A model generated the notes under the pieces. That model saw only the letters and a program-made list of their open reading frames with translations. It did not search any database and was not told the DNA's origin. A DNA stretch of 64,000 nucleotides, taken from assembly GCF_002553505.1 (NCBI RefSeq), contig NZ_PDCP01000020.1, forward strand, positions 36,346-100,345. Direction: 5' to 3'. The stretch comes from Mycolicibacterium agri. GTDB taxonomy: Bacteria; Actinomycetota; Actinomycetes; Mycobacteriales; Mycobacteriaceae. Position numbers and translations under genes: made by a program. Below, one piece after another: positions 14,877-26,166 of this stretch (positions are counted from its first letter, which is position 1; every line of letters begins with the position of its first letter).

Positions 14877-15320
14877 TCACGGTTGTGATCGCACGTTCAG
14901 TGCTGTCGCACAGTCAGGGCATTGGCCCCAGTAGATGACCTCGGCCTCGTCGATGGCGAAGCCGACATCGTCGGAAGCGGTCAGGCACGGTGCCTCGCCG
15001 ACGGCGCAATCCACATCGGCGATGGCGCCGCAGGACCGGCAGACGACGTGGTGGTGGTTGTCGCCGACGCGTGACTCATAGCGGGCCACCGAACCGGACG
15101 GCTGAATCTTGCGCACAAGGCCGGCCGCCGTCAGCGTGCTCAGCGAGTCGTAGACCGCCTGGTGAGACACGTCGGGAAGATCCGCGCGGACGGCGCGGAT
15201 GATCGAATCCGTGTCGGCGTGCGGGTGAGCGTGCACCGCGGTCAGCACCGCAATGCGCGGTCGCGTCACGCGAAGGGCGGCTCCCCGCAGCATCTGCTGA
15301 AAGTCTTCCCCCGTGGGCAC
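14877..15320 (-). CDS. furA: Ferric-uptake-type regulator FurA
   Basis: Fur-family repressor of its own gene and katG. It has 147 residues, with an N-terminal winged helix (about 1-85, including VSHQAVYDSLSTL as recognition helix) and a C-terminal dimer domain with metal sites: HHHVVCRSCG and WGQCPDC. The GTG start at 15320 is preferred because the predicted transcription start coincides with it. The furA-katG order is that of M. tuberculosis and M. smegmatis. Confidence 0.95.
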   Translation of the reverse strand: MPTGEDFQQMLRGAALRVTRPRIAVLTAVHAHPHADTDSIIRAVRADLPDVSHQAVYDSLSTLTAAGLVRKIQPSGSVARYESRVGDNHHHVVCRSCGAIADVDCAVGEAPCLTASDDVGFAIDEAEVIYWGQCPDCATALNVRSQP

Positions 15321-15326
15321 GCCAAG

Positions 15327-15355
15327 AGTCTTGCCCCTTTTCTGGAATAAGTCAA
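15327..15355 (-). promoter_or_regulatory. furA promoter and FurA box, probably leaderless
   Basis: On the minus strand TTGACT (15350-15355) and AAGACT (15327-15332) are separated by 17 nt. The expected start site falls at about 15320, the G of the furA GTG, so the transcript would be leaderless. The AT-rich stretch TTGACTTATTCCAGAAAAGG overlapping the -35 element resembles the FurA binding site described for mycobacterial furA-katG promoters. Confidence 0.75.
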
Positions 15356-15360
15356 GATTT

Positions 15361-16284
15361 CTACAGAGCGCTTATTTCGAGCCAGTCGTCGACTTGAAAC
15401 GCGTCGCCACGGGCCACCACCGACATCCCGCCGTGGCCGGGATAGTGCGCGGGGATGACGGCGGCACGCCGCCGCGACGCCTCGGTGAGCACCCGCCGAC
15501 GCGTCGTCGCGGCCTCGGCGAAGTCCTCGTCGAGCACGCACGAGTCGGTGGGCCTGTGCAACTGCATCGGGCTGTGGGTGAGGTCGCCGACGAACACCGC
15601 CGGCTTGCCCGCATCGAGCCAGAGCACCGACGAGCCGGGGGTGTGGCCCGGCGCCGGCCGCAGCCGCAACGAGTCGCTGATCTGATAATCGTCGGACCAC
15701 AGTTCGATCTGGCCCGCCTTGTCGACCGGAAGGATACTGTCGCAGAACATGATTCGGCTCGCATCCAGCCGCGCCTGATGCTCCTCGGAGCGGCCGGGTC
15801 CCCGCGCTTCGGCGTTTTCGGGGTGGTAGTAGCGGTAGTCGGCTTCCGGCATGAGGTAGCGCGCGTTCGGGAACGTCGGCACCCATTCGTCGTTGTCGCG
15901 TCGGGTGTTCCATCCGACGTGGTCGGTGTGGATGTGGGTGTTGACCACGACGTCGACCGACTCAGGACTGATGCCCGCGGCGTTGAGTGATTCCAGGAAA
16001 TCGGTGTCGAGGTTGGCGAGGTACGGCATCGCCGGGCGGTCGCGGCCGTTGCCGACGCCGGTGTCGACCAGCACCGTGAGGCCGTCCACCTCGATCACCC
16101 ACGTCTGCACCGCCGCATGCCAATTGACGGTGTCCCAGAACGTGGGGCTCAGCTCGGGCGCCAGTTCCTGCCACGCCTCCTGCGGCGTGTTGGGGAACAT
16201 GGACAGCGGCAGGCCGAGCCGCAACTCGAGTATGCGGGTGACGCTCGCGGCACCCAGTCGCACGCGATCGGGCACGGCGATCAT
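15361..16284 (-). CDS. Metallo-beta-lactamase-fold hydrolase
   Basis: Probable two-zinc hydrolase of 307 residues. The signature THIHTDHVGW (HxHxDH) with APGHTPGS, VFVGDLTHS and IPAHYPGHGG supplies the usual metal ligands. No signal peptide is visible. Substrate is unknown; the spacing resembles the AHL-lactonase/alkylsulfatase-like branch, but this cannot be resolved by eye. The ATG at 16284 is 1 nt after the embB stop, so it is almost certainly the last gene of the arabinan operon, a position not found in M. tuberculosis. Its stop borders the furA -35 region. Confidence 0.85.
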   Translation of the reverse strand: MIAVPDRVRLGAASVTRILELRLGLPLSMFPNTPQEAWQELAPELSPTFWDTVNWHAAVQTWVIEVDGLTVLVDTGVGNGRDRPAMPYLANLDTDFLESLNAAGISPESVDVVVNTHIHTDHVGWNTRRDNDEWVPTFPNARYLMPEADYRYYHPENAEARGPGRSEEHQARLDASRIMFCDSILPVDKAGQIELWSDDYQISDSLRLRPAPGHTPGSSVLWLDAGKPAVFVGDLTHSPMQLHRPTDSCVLDEDFAEAATTRRRVLTEASRRRAAVIPAHYPGHGGMSVVARGDAFQVDDWLEISAL

Positions 16285-16285
16285 C

Positions 16286-19200
16286 CTAGGGGCCGACGCG
16301 AATCTTGTTGGGCTTCCACAGGCCGCTGCGTGTGGCGGTGCCGAGTTCGATCTCGGCGGGCTCGGCGTTGACGATCGTGTCGAACTTGCGCAGCGAACCC
16401 CAGTCGCGGCCCCAGTCCCGCGACAGGTAGGTCGCCATCACGTGCGCGCGCAGCAGCAGGTCGGAGATGCCCAGCAGGCCGCCGTTGACGCCGTCCTGCC
16501 ACGTGTCGGTGTCCTTGCGCTTGGCGTTGTAGTCCGGCGTGATGCGGAACTTCGGCACCTCCGTGACGCCGTTGGCGTGCAGCATCGGCTGCTGGCACGG
16601 GAACGCCAGGCCCACCGCCCAGTCCATCAGCACGGGCTGGTCGGAGCCGACGTATTCCTGCAGCGAACGCAGTTCCGGCACGCGCGGCGGCGTGACGGCG
16701 ATCCAGTCGCCCGGCGTCAGCGACCGGTCCTCGGCGACGACACGGACCGCGATGGCGTCGGCCGGAATGTCGGAGCGGGCGAACCGCAGATTGCGCCACG
16801 ACGGCGCGGGGCCGAGGTCGTCGGGCACCAGACGGCCCGCAGGCACCGGCGCGCCGTCGGGGCCTGGCAGCGCGTACTCCAACTCGACGGTCTCGGCCTC
16901 GGTGCGGCCGTTGAGCACGCTGTTGCCGGTGATCGTGCCCGCCGCGGTGATCACCACCAGCGGGTGCGCGTCGTCGGGCGGCGGCAGTTCGTACCACGCC
17001 GAGGCCAGCGTGCTCTGCTGCTGCGGGCCCTCGACGTAGGTGCCGGCGACGGGCACCCGCGCAGGATCGAGCCCGTAGGGCAGCGGCACCGTCGACCCGT
17101 TGACACCGGGCGTCTCCAGCTTGGCCGGGTGATCCCAGTCGTAGTCGGTGCCGGGCATCGGCAGCGTCATCCGGATCGCTTCTGCCACAATGCGATTCGG
17201 CACACCGTTCGGTGTGAAGCCGACGGGGTTCTCGCCGCCGAGCGGGCCCAGCGGACCGTAATCGCCCGGCAGCGCATTCAGGAAGCCGTCGTTGGGGTCG
17301 GGTTCGACGAGCACGTCGTCGGCAAGCCCGCAGCCGCCGACGAAGGCGCGCAGGTTGGCCCAGCCGTTCGAGTAGGTCGGGTATTGCCGCACCACGCCGA
17401 CGATCATCGACGCGACGAACACCACCACCATGAAGCCCGCCGCGATGGGGATCGGCGCCGAGGTCAGCGCACGCGCGAAGCGGCCCTCGCCGCGGTCGCG
17501 GGCGGCGAAATGCAGCCACACCGCATAGACGGCGGCGACGGCGAACAAGGCGAAAAAGATTGTGCTGACCGTGATTCCAGCGATCTTCGGCATCGCGTTG
17601 TTGAACGGAACGCCGAAGCTGGACACATACCACCAGCCGTTGGTGGTGGCGAAGCACAGCGCCAGCAGAAACAGCACGGCCGCCACCACCGCCATCCGGT
17701 TGCGCGACCAGCGCAGCACCTTCGGCGACACCAGCACGGTGGCCAACGCCGCCATCGCCGCGCCGACGGCGGCGAACAACCCGAAGTGATGCACCCACTT
17801 GGTCGGGGTGAACATCAGGAAGAACATGGTGCCGAAGATGATTCCCATCAGCCGCCACGCCGGGCCGCGCGCGACGCCGGGAACCCGCTTGCGGCGCAAC
17901 ATGATGAACATCGACACGAACAGGCTCAGCGCCGTGATGAGGAAGCCGAACCGGCGCGACAGCGAGCCGTCCACCGTCGGCAGGATCAGGTAGTAGTAAC
18001 GCAGGTTCTCCGTGTACCAGGCCTGGCTCGGGCCGATATCAGTGCGAATCCTGGTCGCTTCCAACACCGTTGCCAGTGTCTGGTCGGCGAACACCACGGT
18101 CAGCACCACGGTGCCCGCCGCAAGCAGCGGCGCCACCAGCGGCCACGTGCCGACGACGCGGTGCCTGCGCACCAGAATCCGCAGCAGCGGGCGACCGCCG
18201 GCGACCAGCGCCGCCACCGCGATCAACCCTGTCGGCTGGATGCCGAGCGTGAACGCCGCGGCGACCACCGCCAGCGCTGCGGGCGTCATGCGGCCCGAGA
18301 TGATGGCCCGCTCGATGAGCACGTAGGTGATCAGCGCGCCGACGGCGATCTGACCCTCGGGCCGCAGCCCGTTGTTGAACGGCATCCACGCCGCCAGCAA
18401 CACCAGCCCGGCCGCCCACACCGCCGCCTTCGACGACGCCACCGCCGGACCCAGCCGCGGCAGCACCTCACGCGACAGCAGCAGCCAACACACCAGTGCG
18501 GAAACGAGATCCGGCAACCGGATCCAGATGCTGGCGTCGCTGACATGGGTCATCAGCGCCAGCAGGTTGTAATACCAGCCGAACGGGTCCTCGGGACTGC
18601 CGAACCACCGGAAGTAGTTGGACATGTAGCCGGCGTGGTCGGCGACCCGGGCCATGCCGAGGATGTAGCCGTCGTCGGATGAGTTGGCGCCCGCCACATG
18701 CCAGAACAGGAAGGAGCCGACGACGACGACGTCGGCGGCGGTGAACGTGCGCCAGCGTGCCGGAATGAGGCTGTGCATGCGCCTGCCGTCGAGCCGGTCC
18801 AGGCGCCACAACGCGACCAGCGCGACGACGGTGGCCGCGATCGCGCCCAGCATGGCGGCCAGCTTCAAAACCGTTGGCTTGGTGGAGAACCGGGTGTCGA
18901 TGGTGGCCGACAGCGACAGGCCGGGCGGCGCGGGCCCTGTCAGGTCGGTGAACACGCCGACGATCTGCGGGCGCAGGTTCGGGTCGGCGAACCCGCTGCG
19001 CAGTTCCTCACCCGTGTCCTCGTCGGTGAGCCCGACGAATGTGGCGAACGTTCCTTCGTCGGTCGAGGTGATCTCGATGCGCTCGCAGCCTGGCGCGCCG
19101 CCGGTGCCGACCACACGCTCCCGCGGCACGCTCGCGATCACGACGTTGCGGTCGGTGATGTCCACCCGCTCCTCGTTGACGTTGACGAACAGCGCGTTGA

Positions 19201-19474
19201 GCGTGGCCTCCTTGCCCTCCTTGGGGGCGGTGGAGAGCACCGTGCCGCCGTCCGGCGGCAACGAGCGGATCACGTCGCACGGCACCGTCACCGTCATCGA
19301 CACCGGCACCTGCGAGATGAGCGGCGCCGTAACGTCATTGAGCTGACCGCCCTGCGGCCAGTTCAGCGTCGCGGTGGTCTGCACCACCGGCAGCAGCGGG
19401 GTGGCGACCGACAGCACGAACCCGATCAGGCCCGCGATCGTCGCGACCAAGCGCGTCACCCGGATGTCACTCAT
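16286..19474 (-). CDS. embB: Arabinosyltransferase EmbB
   Basis: Membrane GT-C arabinofuranosyltransferase that builds the branched arabinan of arabinogalactan; target of ethambutol. It has 1062 residues from the ATG at 19474, which overlaps the embA stop (ATGA). A longer reading to 19696 only shadows embA and is rejected. One N-terminal transmembrane helix, a periplasmic jelly-roll loop, about 14 further helices and a C-terminal carbohydrate-binding domain fit the family. The catalytic Asp pair is in [12 protein letters not shown]; Met274 in this motif corresponds to Met306, the main ethambutol-resistance position, and is the sensitive residue. Confidence 0.96.
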   Translation of the reverse strand: MSDIRVTRLVATIAGLIGFVLSVATPLLPVVQTTATLNWPQGGQLNDVTAPLISQVPVSMTVTVPCDVIRSLPPDGGTVLSTAPKEGKEATLNALFVNVNEERVDITDRNVVIASVPRERVVGTGGAPGCERIEITSTDEGTFATFVGLTDEDTGEELRSGFADPNLRPQIVGVFTDLTGPAPPGLSLSATIDTRFSTKPTVLKLAAMLGAIAATVVALVALWRLDRLDGRRMHSLIPARWRTFTAADVVVVGSFLFWHVAGANSSDDGYILGMARVADHAGYMSNYFRWFGSPEDPFGWYYNLLALMTHVSDASIWIRLPDLVSALVCWLLLSREVLPRLGPAVASSKAAVWAAGLVLLAAWMPFNNGLRPEGQIAVGALITYVLIERAIISGRMTPAALAVVAAAFTLGIQPTGLIAVAALVAGGRPLLRILVRRHRVVGTWPLVAPLLAAGTVVLTVVFADQTLATVLEATRIRTDIGPSQAWYTENLRYYYLILPTVDGSLSRRFGFLITALSLFVSMFIMLRRKRVPGVARGPAWRLMGIIFGTMFFLMFTPTKWVHHFGLFAAVGAAMAALATVLVSPKVLRWSRNRMAVVAAVLFLLALCFATTNGWWYVSSFGVPFNNAMPKIAGITVSTIFFALFAVAAVYAVWLHFAARDRGEGRFARALTSAPIPIAAGFMVVVFVASMIVGVVRQYPTYSNGWANLRAFVGGCGLADDVLVEPDPNDGFLNALPGDYGPLGPLGGENPVGFTPNGVPNRIVAEAIRMTLPMPGTDYDWDHPAKLETPGVNGSTVPLPYGLDPARVPVAGTYVEGPQQQSTLASAWYELPPPDDAHPLVVITAAGTITGNSVLNGRTEAETVELEYALPGPDGAPVPAGRLVPDDLGPAPSWRNLRFARSDIPADAIAVRVVAEDRSLTPGDWIAVTPPRVPELRSLQEYVGSDQPVLMDWAVGLAFPCQQPMLHANGVTEVPKFRITPDYNAKRKDTDTWQDGVNGGLLGISDLLLRAHVMATYLSRDWGRDWGSLRKFDTIVNAEPAEIELGTATRSGLWKPNKIRVGP

Positions 19475-22400
19475 GGCAGCGCCCTGATCGGTCCGTTGCG
19501 AACCCACCCGTTGACCGTCGTCGAGCCTTGGTCGATGACGGCGTCGGGTGCCTCTGACTCCGGCACCAGCCGGTGGTAGCGCTCGATGGCTCCCCAGTCG
19601 CGATACCAGTCGTCGCGCAGGTACGACGGCACCGAGTCGGACCGCAACAGCGCCCGCGTGACCAACAGCGGGCCGCCGTCCTCCAGCGACTGCCACTGGT
19701 TCGACGACACCACGGTCTGCTTGAGGTTGGGAAGAATGCGGTACCCAGGAAGTTCAGCCACGCCAAGGTGTTCGGAGAACGGACGCTGGCACGGGAAATT
19801 GGCGGCGGTCGCGATGTCCATCAACACCGGCGTGTCCGAGCCCATCATCTGCTGCGCGGTCTCAAGCACCGGCACCCGCGGCGGGGTGAACGCGAACCAC
19901 TGGTCGTCGGACAGGTTCGGGTCGTCGGCGACGATGCGCACCACGTTGGCCTCCGGCGGCGCCCACGCCAGCGGGAAACGCAGGTTGCGCCATGCCTTCT
20001 GCATGAAGATGTCGATCGGCTGCACCTGGTTGAGTGCCTCAAACGAGCCGTCCGGCCGGTGCACGCCCCACTGCAGCTTCAGCGACTGCCCGTAGTTGAA
20101 CGAGCCGTCCTCCTCGTAGTACCAAATCGCCCCCGCCGCAGCGACGGTCACCAGCGGGCGGTCCGGGCTGCGGGGCGGCAGCTGATACCAGGCCGAGGTG
20201 GCCTTGGCGGCGACGGTGTTCTCGTCGTAGCTGCCCATCACCGGCGTGCGCTGCGGGTCGAGGCCGAACGGCAGGAACACGCGCGACCCGTTGATGCCCT
20301 CTGGCCCGTAGCCGCCGCTGGTGCCCGCGGCATAGCCGACGCCGACGTTGGGCTCGTTGGGTGACCCGTCGGAGTTCACCGTTCCCGGATTGGCCGTGAC
20401 GGGTTCGGCGGGTTCCAGCGTGTCGCTGACGCCGTTGGGGTTGAAGCCGATCGGGTTCTCGCCGCCGAGCGGGCCGTACCGGCCGAAGCGCTGGCCCGGA
20501 ACCGGTTGCAACATACCGGCATTGGGGTCCGGCTCCACCAGCACGTCGTCGGCCATCGCGCAGCTGTCCTTGCGCAGGCCCGAGGCCAGCGCAAGCGCAT
20601 TGGCCTTGGCCGTGGTGTAGACGGGGTAGCGCTGCACGGCGCCCTTGGCCATCGAGCCCACCTCGAGGATCACCATGATCACCGCAACCACCAGCAGGGG
20701 CGTCGAAGCCAGTGCGCGGTTGCGGCCGGTGTTGGCGACCTCGGTGTGTCCGGCGTAGTCCATCCGGAAGTGCAGCCAGCCGGCGAGCAGGCCGGTCGCG
20801 ATCGCCAGCACCAGGAAGATGAACGTGACGGGCACGCCGAAGATCACCGGCTGCTTGTCGAACCACGGCACCCCGTAGTTGCCGACGTAGAACCACGCGT
20901 TGATACCCGATGTGGCCCAGGCCAATATGAACAGCAGCGCGGTGATGTACAGCACCAGGTTGCGCCGGGTGTGCAGGCCGACCCTGCCGAACGCGAACGC
21001 GGTGACCGCGCCGAGCGCGCCGGCCAGCCCGGCGAACGCGCCGAACTGCACGGCCCACTTCGTCGGCGTGAACGTCAAGAGCAGAAGCCCGATGGCGGTA
21101 GCGCCGATCAGCCGCCACACCGGCTTGGACGCGACGCCGGGCACGTGCTTGCGGCGCAGCAGCACCGCGATCATGCCGAACAGACACAGCATCATCACCA
21201 GCACGGCGAAGCGGCGGGTGACCGACGAGTCGGCGCTGTCCTCGACGGTGAGGAAGTAGTAGCGCAGGAACTCCTGGTACCACGCGATCGTCGGGCCGAC
21301 CTTGTACTTGATGCGGGCCGATTCGGCGACGGTGGCCAACGTCTGGTCGCGGAACACGATCACGAAGATCAGCGAGAACGCGGCCGCCAGCGGCGCGATC
21401 TGGGCGAGCAGGCCGTCGACCGGGCGGCGCTGCCGGATGTTGCGGGCGATGGCGCGGGCGCCGACGATCAGCGGCGCCAACGCGATGAGGCCCTGCGGTG
21501 CGGTGGTGACGCTGAACATCGCGACGACGATCGCGACCGCGGCCGGCCACATCCGGCGGGTCCCGATGGCGTTCTCGACCAGCACCCAGGCGGCGACGGT
21601 GCCGAACGCGATGATCGGTTCGGGGCGCAGGCCGTTGTTGAAGGGCAGCCACGCGGCCAGAAACACCGCGCCCGCGGTCAGCACCGAGACGCGGTTGGCG
21701 GCGATGCGGCGGCCGAGCCTGGGCAGAATGCAGCGGCTGATGATCAGCCAGGTGCCGATCGCCGCCGCGGTCGCGGGCAGCCGCATCCACACCCCAGCGG
21801 TGCTGATCGACGCCAGCTGGGCCAGCACGCTCTGATACCAGTCGAACGGCGCTTCGCTGGCGCCGAAGAAGCGGTAGTAGTTCGCGGTGTAGCCGGCCTC
21901 TGCGGACACCCGCGCGATCGTCAGGTTGTAGCCGTCGTCGGAGGAGATGGCGCCGATGACGTGCCACAGCAGCAGCGTGCCGACCACACCGATGTCGGTG
22001 ATCCAGGTGACGACCCCGACCCGCATGAAGCGCCGCCAGGCGTGCGCCAACTTGCGGCCGGATCTGGTGTCCAGCACCGCCAGCGCGATGATCGAGGCCA
22101 GCACCGACGCGACGCCGAGCACCATGACGGCCAGCTTCAGCGGGGTGGGCGAGGTGATGAAGCGGGTGTCGACGTCGATGCGCGCGGACAACCCCGGCCC
22201 GGGCGGCACCTTCAATTCGGTGAAGATGCCCGCGACCTGAGGCTTGTTCTCCGGCTCGAGCGTGCCCGCGGCGCCGGGGATGCCGACAAAGTCTGCGCCG
22301 ACCTGCCCGACGTTGGCCCAGATGTGCAGCGTGCTGCAGTTGCCCGCGTTGACGGCGGCGCGCGGTGCGGCCGCGGCCACGGAGTCGCGGAACGCGACGA

Positions 22401-22866
22401 ACACCACATCCGAGGTGGCTCGCACGAACAGGCCTGCCTTGGTGACGTCACTGGCCTGCGGCGGAATCGTCGACAGCACCAGCCCGCCGTCCTCGGGCAG
22501 CGTGCCGATGGCCTGACACGGGATAGAGATGTCGAGCGCCAGCGGAGCCCCCGACACCAGCGGGGCGGTGATGTCGGAGACGGTGCCGTCGGGGCCCGGC
22601 GCGGCTCCGGTGCCCGATGTCGCCGCCGACGCGGCTCCGGTGCCCGATGTCGCCGCCGACGCGGCTCCGGTGCCCGATGTCGCCGCCGACGCGGCTCCGG
22701 TCCCGTCGGGGCCCGGCGCCTGCGGCCAATTGATGGTGGCGGTGGTCTCTTTGACCGGAAGCAACGGCACCAATGCGCACAGCACCACACCCGCGATGCC
22801 CGCGACGACAGCGACGACCCGGGCGATGGCGGACAGCCGGGTCCGCTCGGATACGTCGCGTGGCAC
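19471..22866 (-). CDS. embA: Arabinosyltransferase EmbA
   Basis: Partner of EmbB in arabinogalactan arabinan synthesis. It has 1131 residues, longer than the M. tuberculosis protein (1094). The GTG at 22866 gives an N-terminal transmembrane segment ([20 protein letters not shown]). The extra length is explained largely by a perfect tandem repeat in the first periplasmic loop (about residues 56-90, unit [10 protein letters not shown]). The catalytic-site motif [12 protein letters not shown] and the C-terminal carbohydrate-binding region are intact. The stop overlaps embB by 4 nt; embC ends 24 nt upstream. Confidence 0.96.
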   Translation of the reverse strand: MPRDVSERTRLSAIARVVAVVAGIAGVVLCALVPLLPVKETTATINWPQAPGPDGTGAASAATSGTGAASAATSGTGAASAATSGTGAAPGPDGTVSDITAPLVSGAPLALDISIPCQAIGTLPEDGGLVLSTIPPQASDVTKAGLFVRATSDVVFVAFRDSVAAAAPRAAVNAGNCSTLHIWANVGQVGADFVGIPGAAGTLEPENKPQVAGIFTELKVPPGPGLSARIDVDTRFITSPTPLKLAVMVLGVASVLASIIALAVLDTRSGRKLAHAWRRFMRVGVVTWITDIGVVGTLLLWHVIGAISSDDGYNLTIARVSAEAGYTANYYRFFGASEAPFDWYQSVLAQLASISTAGVWMRLPATAAAIGTWLIISRCILPRLGRRIAANRVSVLTAGAVFLAAWLPFNNGLRPEPIIAFGTVAAWVLVENAIGTRRMWPAAVAIVVAMFSVTTAPQGLIALAPLIVGARAIARNIRQRRPVDGLLAQIAPLAAAFSLIFVIVFRDQTLATVAESARIKYKVGPTIAWYQEFLRYYFLTVEDSADSSVTRRFAVLVMMLCLFGMIAVLLRRKHVPGVASKPVWRLIGATAIGLLLLTFTPTKWAVQFGAFAGLAGALGAVTAFAFGRVGLHTRRNLVLYITALLFILAWATSGINAWFYVGNYGVPWFDKQPVIFGVPVTFIFLVLAIATGLLAGWLHFRMDYAGHTEVANTGRNRALASTPLLVVAVIMVILEVGSMAKGAVQRYPVYTTAKANALALASGLRKDSCAMADDVLVEPDPNAGMLQPVPGQRFGRYGPLGGENPIGFNPNGVSDTLEPAEPVTANPGTVNSDGSPNEPNVGVGYAAGTSGGYGPEGINGSRVFLPFGLDPQRTPVMGSYDENTVAAKATSAWYQLPPRSPDRPLVTVAAAGAIWYYEEDGSFNYGQSLKLQWGVHRPDGSFEALNQVQPIDIFMQKAWRNLRFPLAWAPPEANVVRIVADDPNLSDDQWFAFTPPRVPVLETAQQMMGSDTPVLMDIATAANFPCQRPFSEHLGVAELPGYRILPNLKQTVVSSNQWQSLEDGGPLLVTRALLRSDSVPSYLRDDWYRDWGAIERYHRLVPESEAPDAVIDQGSTTVNGWVRNGPIRALP
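22601..22701. repeat. 30-bp tandem repeat inside embA
   Basis: Three identical 30-bp copies (22601-22630, 22631-22660, 22661-22690) plus 11 nt of a fourth. The unit starts GCGGCTCCGGTGCCCGATGT. It is in frame and encodes a 10-residue Ser/Ala/Thr/Gly repeat between two GPDG segments. Identity between copies points to recent expansion by slippage. Confidence 0.95.
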
Positions 22867-22890
22867 GAGGGTCGATGGTATGCGACAGAC

Positions 22891-25800
22891 CTAATGACGC
22901 AGCGGCGCCGGGCTCCACAGGCCGCTACGCGTCACCGAACCGAGATCTAGCCGCGCGGGCTCGGCGTTGCGGTAGTACGGCGTGAACTGCTGCAGCTCGC
23001 CCCAGTCGCGTGACCAGTCGTCCTTCAGATAGGAGGGCACGGTGGTCGCGCGCAGCAGCAACTCGCTGATGCCGAGCGGGCCGCCGCCAACGTTGTCCAT
23101 CACCGGCGAGTTCGCCTCGGCGCCGAATCGGTCCGGCAGGATGCGCCACTTCGGCACCTCGATGACGCCGTTCTGGTGGCCGAACGGCCGCTGGCACGGG
23201 AAGGCCAGGCCGACCAGCCAGTCAAGCAGCACGGGGTCCTGGGACCCGACGACCTCCTGCAGGGTCTGCAGCTGCGGGATGCGCGGCGGTGTGACGGCCA
23301 TCCAGTGCTGCGGCGCGAGGTCGTCGTCGTTGACGACGAGCCGCACCTGGGTGGCGTCGGCGGGGATCGCGCTCAGCGGCACCCGCAGGTTTCGCCAGGC
23401 CGGCGGCGCGCCGACGTCGTCGAACTCGACCGAGCCCTTCGGCTCGCCGTCGTCGCCTGCCCACTGCACGGCGATGTCTTCGCGGTCGAAGCGCCCGGCG
23501 GCCGAGACGACCAGGATGTTCGACGACCGTTCGCGCTCGGCCCAGTCGTCGGGCAGCCGGTACCACGCCGACCGCAGCAGCGCAGGCTGTTGGGTGCCGC
23601 TGCGCCAGCTGCCCATCACCGGGGTGGTGGCCGGGTTGAGGTTGAACGGCAGCCGCGCGCGGGAGCCGTTGACACCGGCCTGCGGCGTGGTGCCGCCCTC
23701 GGTGCCTGACTGGCCGCTGGCGTCGTCGTCGTTCTGATCGGTGTCGGCGAAGTTGCTCGATGTTCCCGGTCCGCCCATCACCTCGTCGCGGGAGAGGTTG
23801 CTCGGGATGTTGTTGGGGCCGAAGCCTTCTGCAGTGTCCGCGCCGAGAGCCTCGCCAACGGGCGCCCCGTTGGGGGTGAGCATGCCGACATTGGGGTCGC
23901 GTTCGACCATCACGAAATCGGCCAGCCCGCAGCGCTTGCCGACGAGCGCGCCGAAGTTGGAGCGCCCAACCGTCCAGCCCGGATAGAGATCGACCATGGC
24001 CAGCGTCAGGGACAGCACTTCGAAGATGACGATCAGCCATGCGGCGATCGCCAAGGGCGACTGCAGGATTCGCGACAGTCGGCCGCCGTGCCCGTCCGGC
24101 GGCGACCGGTCGTGGCCGTAGAAGTGGAACCACGCGGCCACCAGAAGCGCCAGCACCGCGAGCCCCAGCAGGATGGTGGTGAAGCCGAACTTCCACTGCG
24201 GGAACTCGTTTGACCACGGCACACCGAAGTTGGAGACGTACCACCAGCCGTTGACGCTGGCGAACGACAGCGCCATCACGAACAGCGTCGCGGCAGCGAA
24301 GATCATCCGGTTGCGCCGCGACTTCATGGCCGCGGCGGTGACGGCGACCGCGGCGAGCGCCCCGAGCGATCCGGCCAGTCCGGCGAACACGCCGAAGTGG
24401 TGCGTCCATTTGGTCGGGGTGAACATCATCGCCAGGAACGAGATGATGGTGATGCCGATGATGCGTCGGCTCGGTCCAGCGGCGGTGCCGGGAATCTTGC
24501 CCTTGCGCAACGACATTGCCACCGACACGGCCAGCGCGAGCAACACCGTCAGCACACCGAACCGGCGCGCGATGGAACCGTCGGGCGTGGCCATGAACAA
24601 CCGCTCGTAGCGGATGTGCTCGTCGAACCAGGCCAGGCTCGGGCCGACGGCGGACTTGAAGGTGCTGGCTTGGATCTCCGCGGCGAAGGTCTGGTCGCGG
24701 AAGATCAAGATGATGGTGACGGTGCAGGCCGCCAGCACGGGCGCGAGCAGCGCGAGGTAGCCGAACCGCGACGTGTGGCTGGCCACAATGGTTTTCAGCG
24801 GGCCCACCGCGACCAGCAGCGCGCCGACGGCGGCGATGCCGGTGGGCCCGGAGAACAGCGTCAGGGCGCCGATGATGATCGCGATCGCCACCGGAAGCAC
24901 CCGGCTGGTGGCCACGCCGCGCTCGACCGAGCACCACGTCAGCAGGATGCCCAGCGCGATGATCGGTTCGGGCCGCAGCCCGTTGTTCAGCGGCAGCCAG
25001 AACGCGAGGAACATCGCGGCGGCGGTCCACTTGGCCGCCGGGTTGGTTTTGACGGCGTGGCCCAGGCGTGGGATGACTTCGCGGCTGATCACCCACCAGC
25101 ACGTCAGCGCCATCACCAGGGTCGGCAGCCGCACCCAGACGCTGTGGGTGCTGACGTGGGACCAAAGCGCCAAAAGGTCGTAATACCAGCCGAACGGCGC
25201 CTCCGGCGTGCCGAACCAGCGGTAGTAGTTGGCCATGTAGCCGGCGTGTTCGGAGACACGGGCCATGGTCAGGATGTAGCCGTCGTCGGCGGTGTTGGCG
25301 CCGACGAAATGCCACCACACCAGCACCGCGGTCACGACACCGTCCAGCGGGGTCACCGTCCACCAGCGCGGCGGCAGGAACCGCCGGTGCCGGATCCCGT
25401 CGGCGGCGTCGAGCACGTGCAGTGCGCCCAGCGCGATGATCGTCATTGCGACGCCGACGATCATCACGATCAGCTTCAGCAGCGTCGGGGAGGTGCTGTA
25501 GCGGGTGTCGACGGTCGCCGAGAACTGCAGGCCCGGCGGGGCGGGGCCGGCCAGGTCGGTGAAGACGCCGACGATCTGGGGGCGGAAGTCGTAGCCGCTG
25601 CGCTCGCCGCGCAGGGGTGCGCCGGGGTCGTCGCTGTCGGGTCCCTTGGTCAACCCGACGAATTCGCCGGTGACCTTGTCGGCGTGGGCGGTGAAGGTCA
25701 GCTTTTCGCATTCCGGGCTGAGCACCTGCGACAGCGGCGCGCTGACCACCGGGGTGTTGCGGACGATGACGAGCAGGTCGCTGTTGACGCGCTCGATCAG

Positions 25801-26166
25801 CAGCCCGCGGTCGATGGCCTTGGGCGCCTGCTTCGGCACCGTCGACAGCAGAACGGTGCGGTTGGCGTTCTCCGGCCCGACCAGCCCGGCGGCCACGCTG
25901 CACGGCACGTCGATGGTCAGGTCGGTGGCGACGTAGCCGATCAGCGGGGCGTCGACGCTTTGCAGCACGTCGTTCTGCGGCCAGTTCAGTTGGGCGGTGG
26001 TCTGCTTGACGGGCAGAAACGGGGTGGCGGCCGCCAGCGCGGCGCCCAGCAACCCGGCGATGATGGCGATCAACCGCGCGGTGCGGTGATTGCTGGCCAG
26101 CGGCCGGTCGTGGACCACGGGGTTCGATGGTAATTGGCCGGGCTGCGGCGACGTCTCGACGGCCAT
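22891..26166 (-). CDS. embC: Arabinosyltransferase EmbC
   Basis: Membrane arabinosyltransferase that extends the arabinan of lipoarabinomannan. It has 1091 residues, near the usual length. The ATG at 26166 overlaps the aftA stop by 1 nt (TGATG). An N-terminal helix (LIAIIAGLLGAALAAATPFL), the catalytic motif NTADDGYILTMA, about 14 further membrane segments and the C-terminal domain are present. It is assigned to EmbC because it is first of the three emb genes, next to aftA, as in the embCAB order of mycobacteria. Confidence 0.95.
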   Translation of the reverse strand: MAVETSPQPGQLPSNPVVHDRPLASNHRTARLIAIIAGLLGAALAAATPFLPVKQTTAQLNWPQNDVLQSVDAPLIGYVATDLTIDVPCSVAAGLVGPENANRTVLLSTVPKQAPKAIDRGLLIERVNSDLLVIVRNTPVVSAPLSQVLSPECEKLTFTAHADKVTGEFVGLTKGPDSDDPGAPLRGERSGYDFRPQIVGVFTDLAGPAPPGLQFSATVDTRYSTSPTLLKLIVMIVGVAMTIIALGALHVLDAADGIRHRRFLPPRWWTVTPLDGVVTAVLVWWHFVGANTADDGYILTMARVSEHAGYMANYYRWFGTPEAPFGWYYDLLALWSHVSTHSVWVRLPTLVMALTCWWVISREVIPRLGHAVKTNPAAKWTAAAMFLAFWLPLNNGLRPEPIIALGILLTWCSVERGVATSRVLPVAIAIIIGALTLFSGPTGIAAVGALLVAVGPLKTIVASHTSRFGYLALLAPVLAACTVTIILIFRDQTFAAEIQASTFKSAVGPSLAWFDEHIRYERLFMATPDGSIARRFGVLTVLLALAVSVAMSLRKGKIPGTAAGPSRRIIGITIISFLAMMFTPTKWTHHFGVFAGLAGSLGALAAVAVTAAAMKSRRNRMIFAAATLFVMALSFASVNGWWYVSNFGVPWSNEFPQWKFGFTTILLGLAVLALLVAAWFHFYGHDRSPPDGHGGRLSRILQSPLAIAAWLIVIFEVLSLTLAMVDLYPGWTVGRSNFGALVGKRCGLADFVMVERDPNVGMLTPNGAPVGEALGADTAEGFGPNNIPSNLSRDEVMGGPGTSSNFADTDQNDDDASGQSGTEGGTTPQAGVNGSRARLPFNLNPATTPVMGSWRSGTQQPALLRSAWYRLPDDWAERERSSNILVVSAAGRFDREDIAVQWAGDDGEPKGSVEFDDVGAPPAWRNLRVPLSAIPADATQVRLVVNDDDLAPQHWMAVTPPRIPQLQTLQEVVGSQDPVLLDWLVGLAFPCQRPFGHQNGVIEVPKWRILPDRFGAEANSPVMDNVGGGPLGISELLLRATTVPSYLKDDWSRDWGELQQFTPYYRNAEPARLDLGSVTRSGLWSPAPLRH

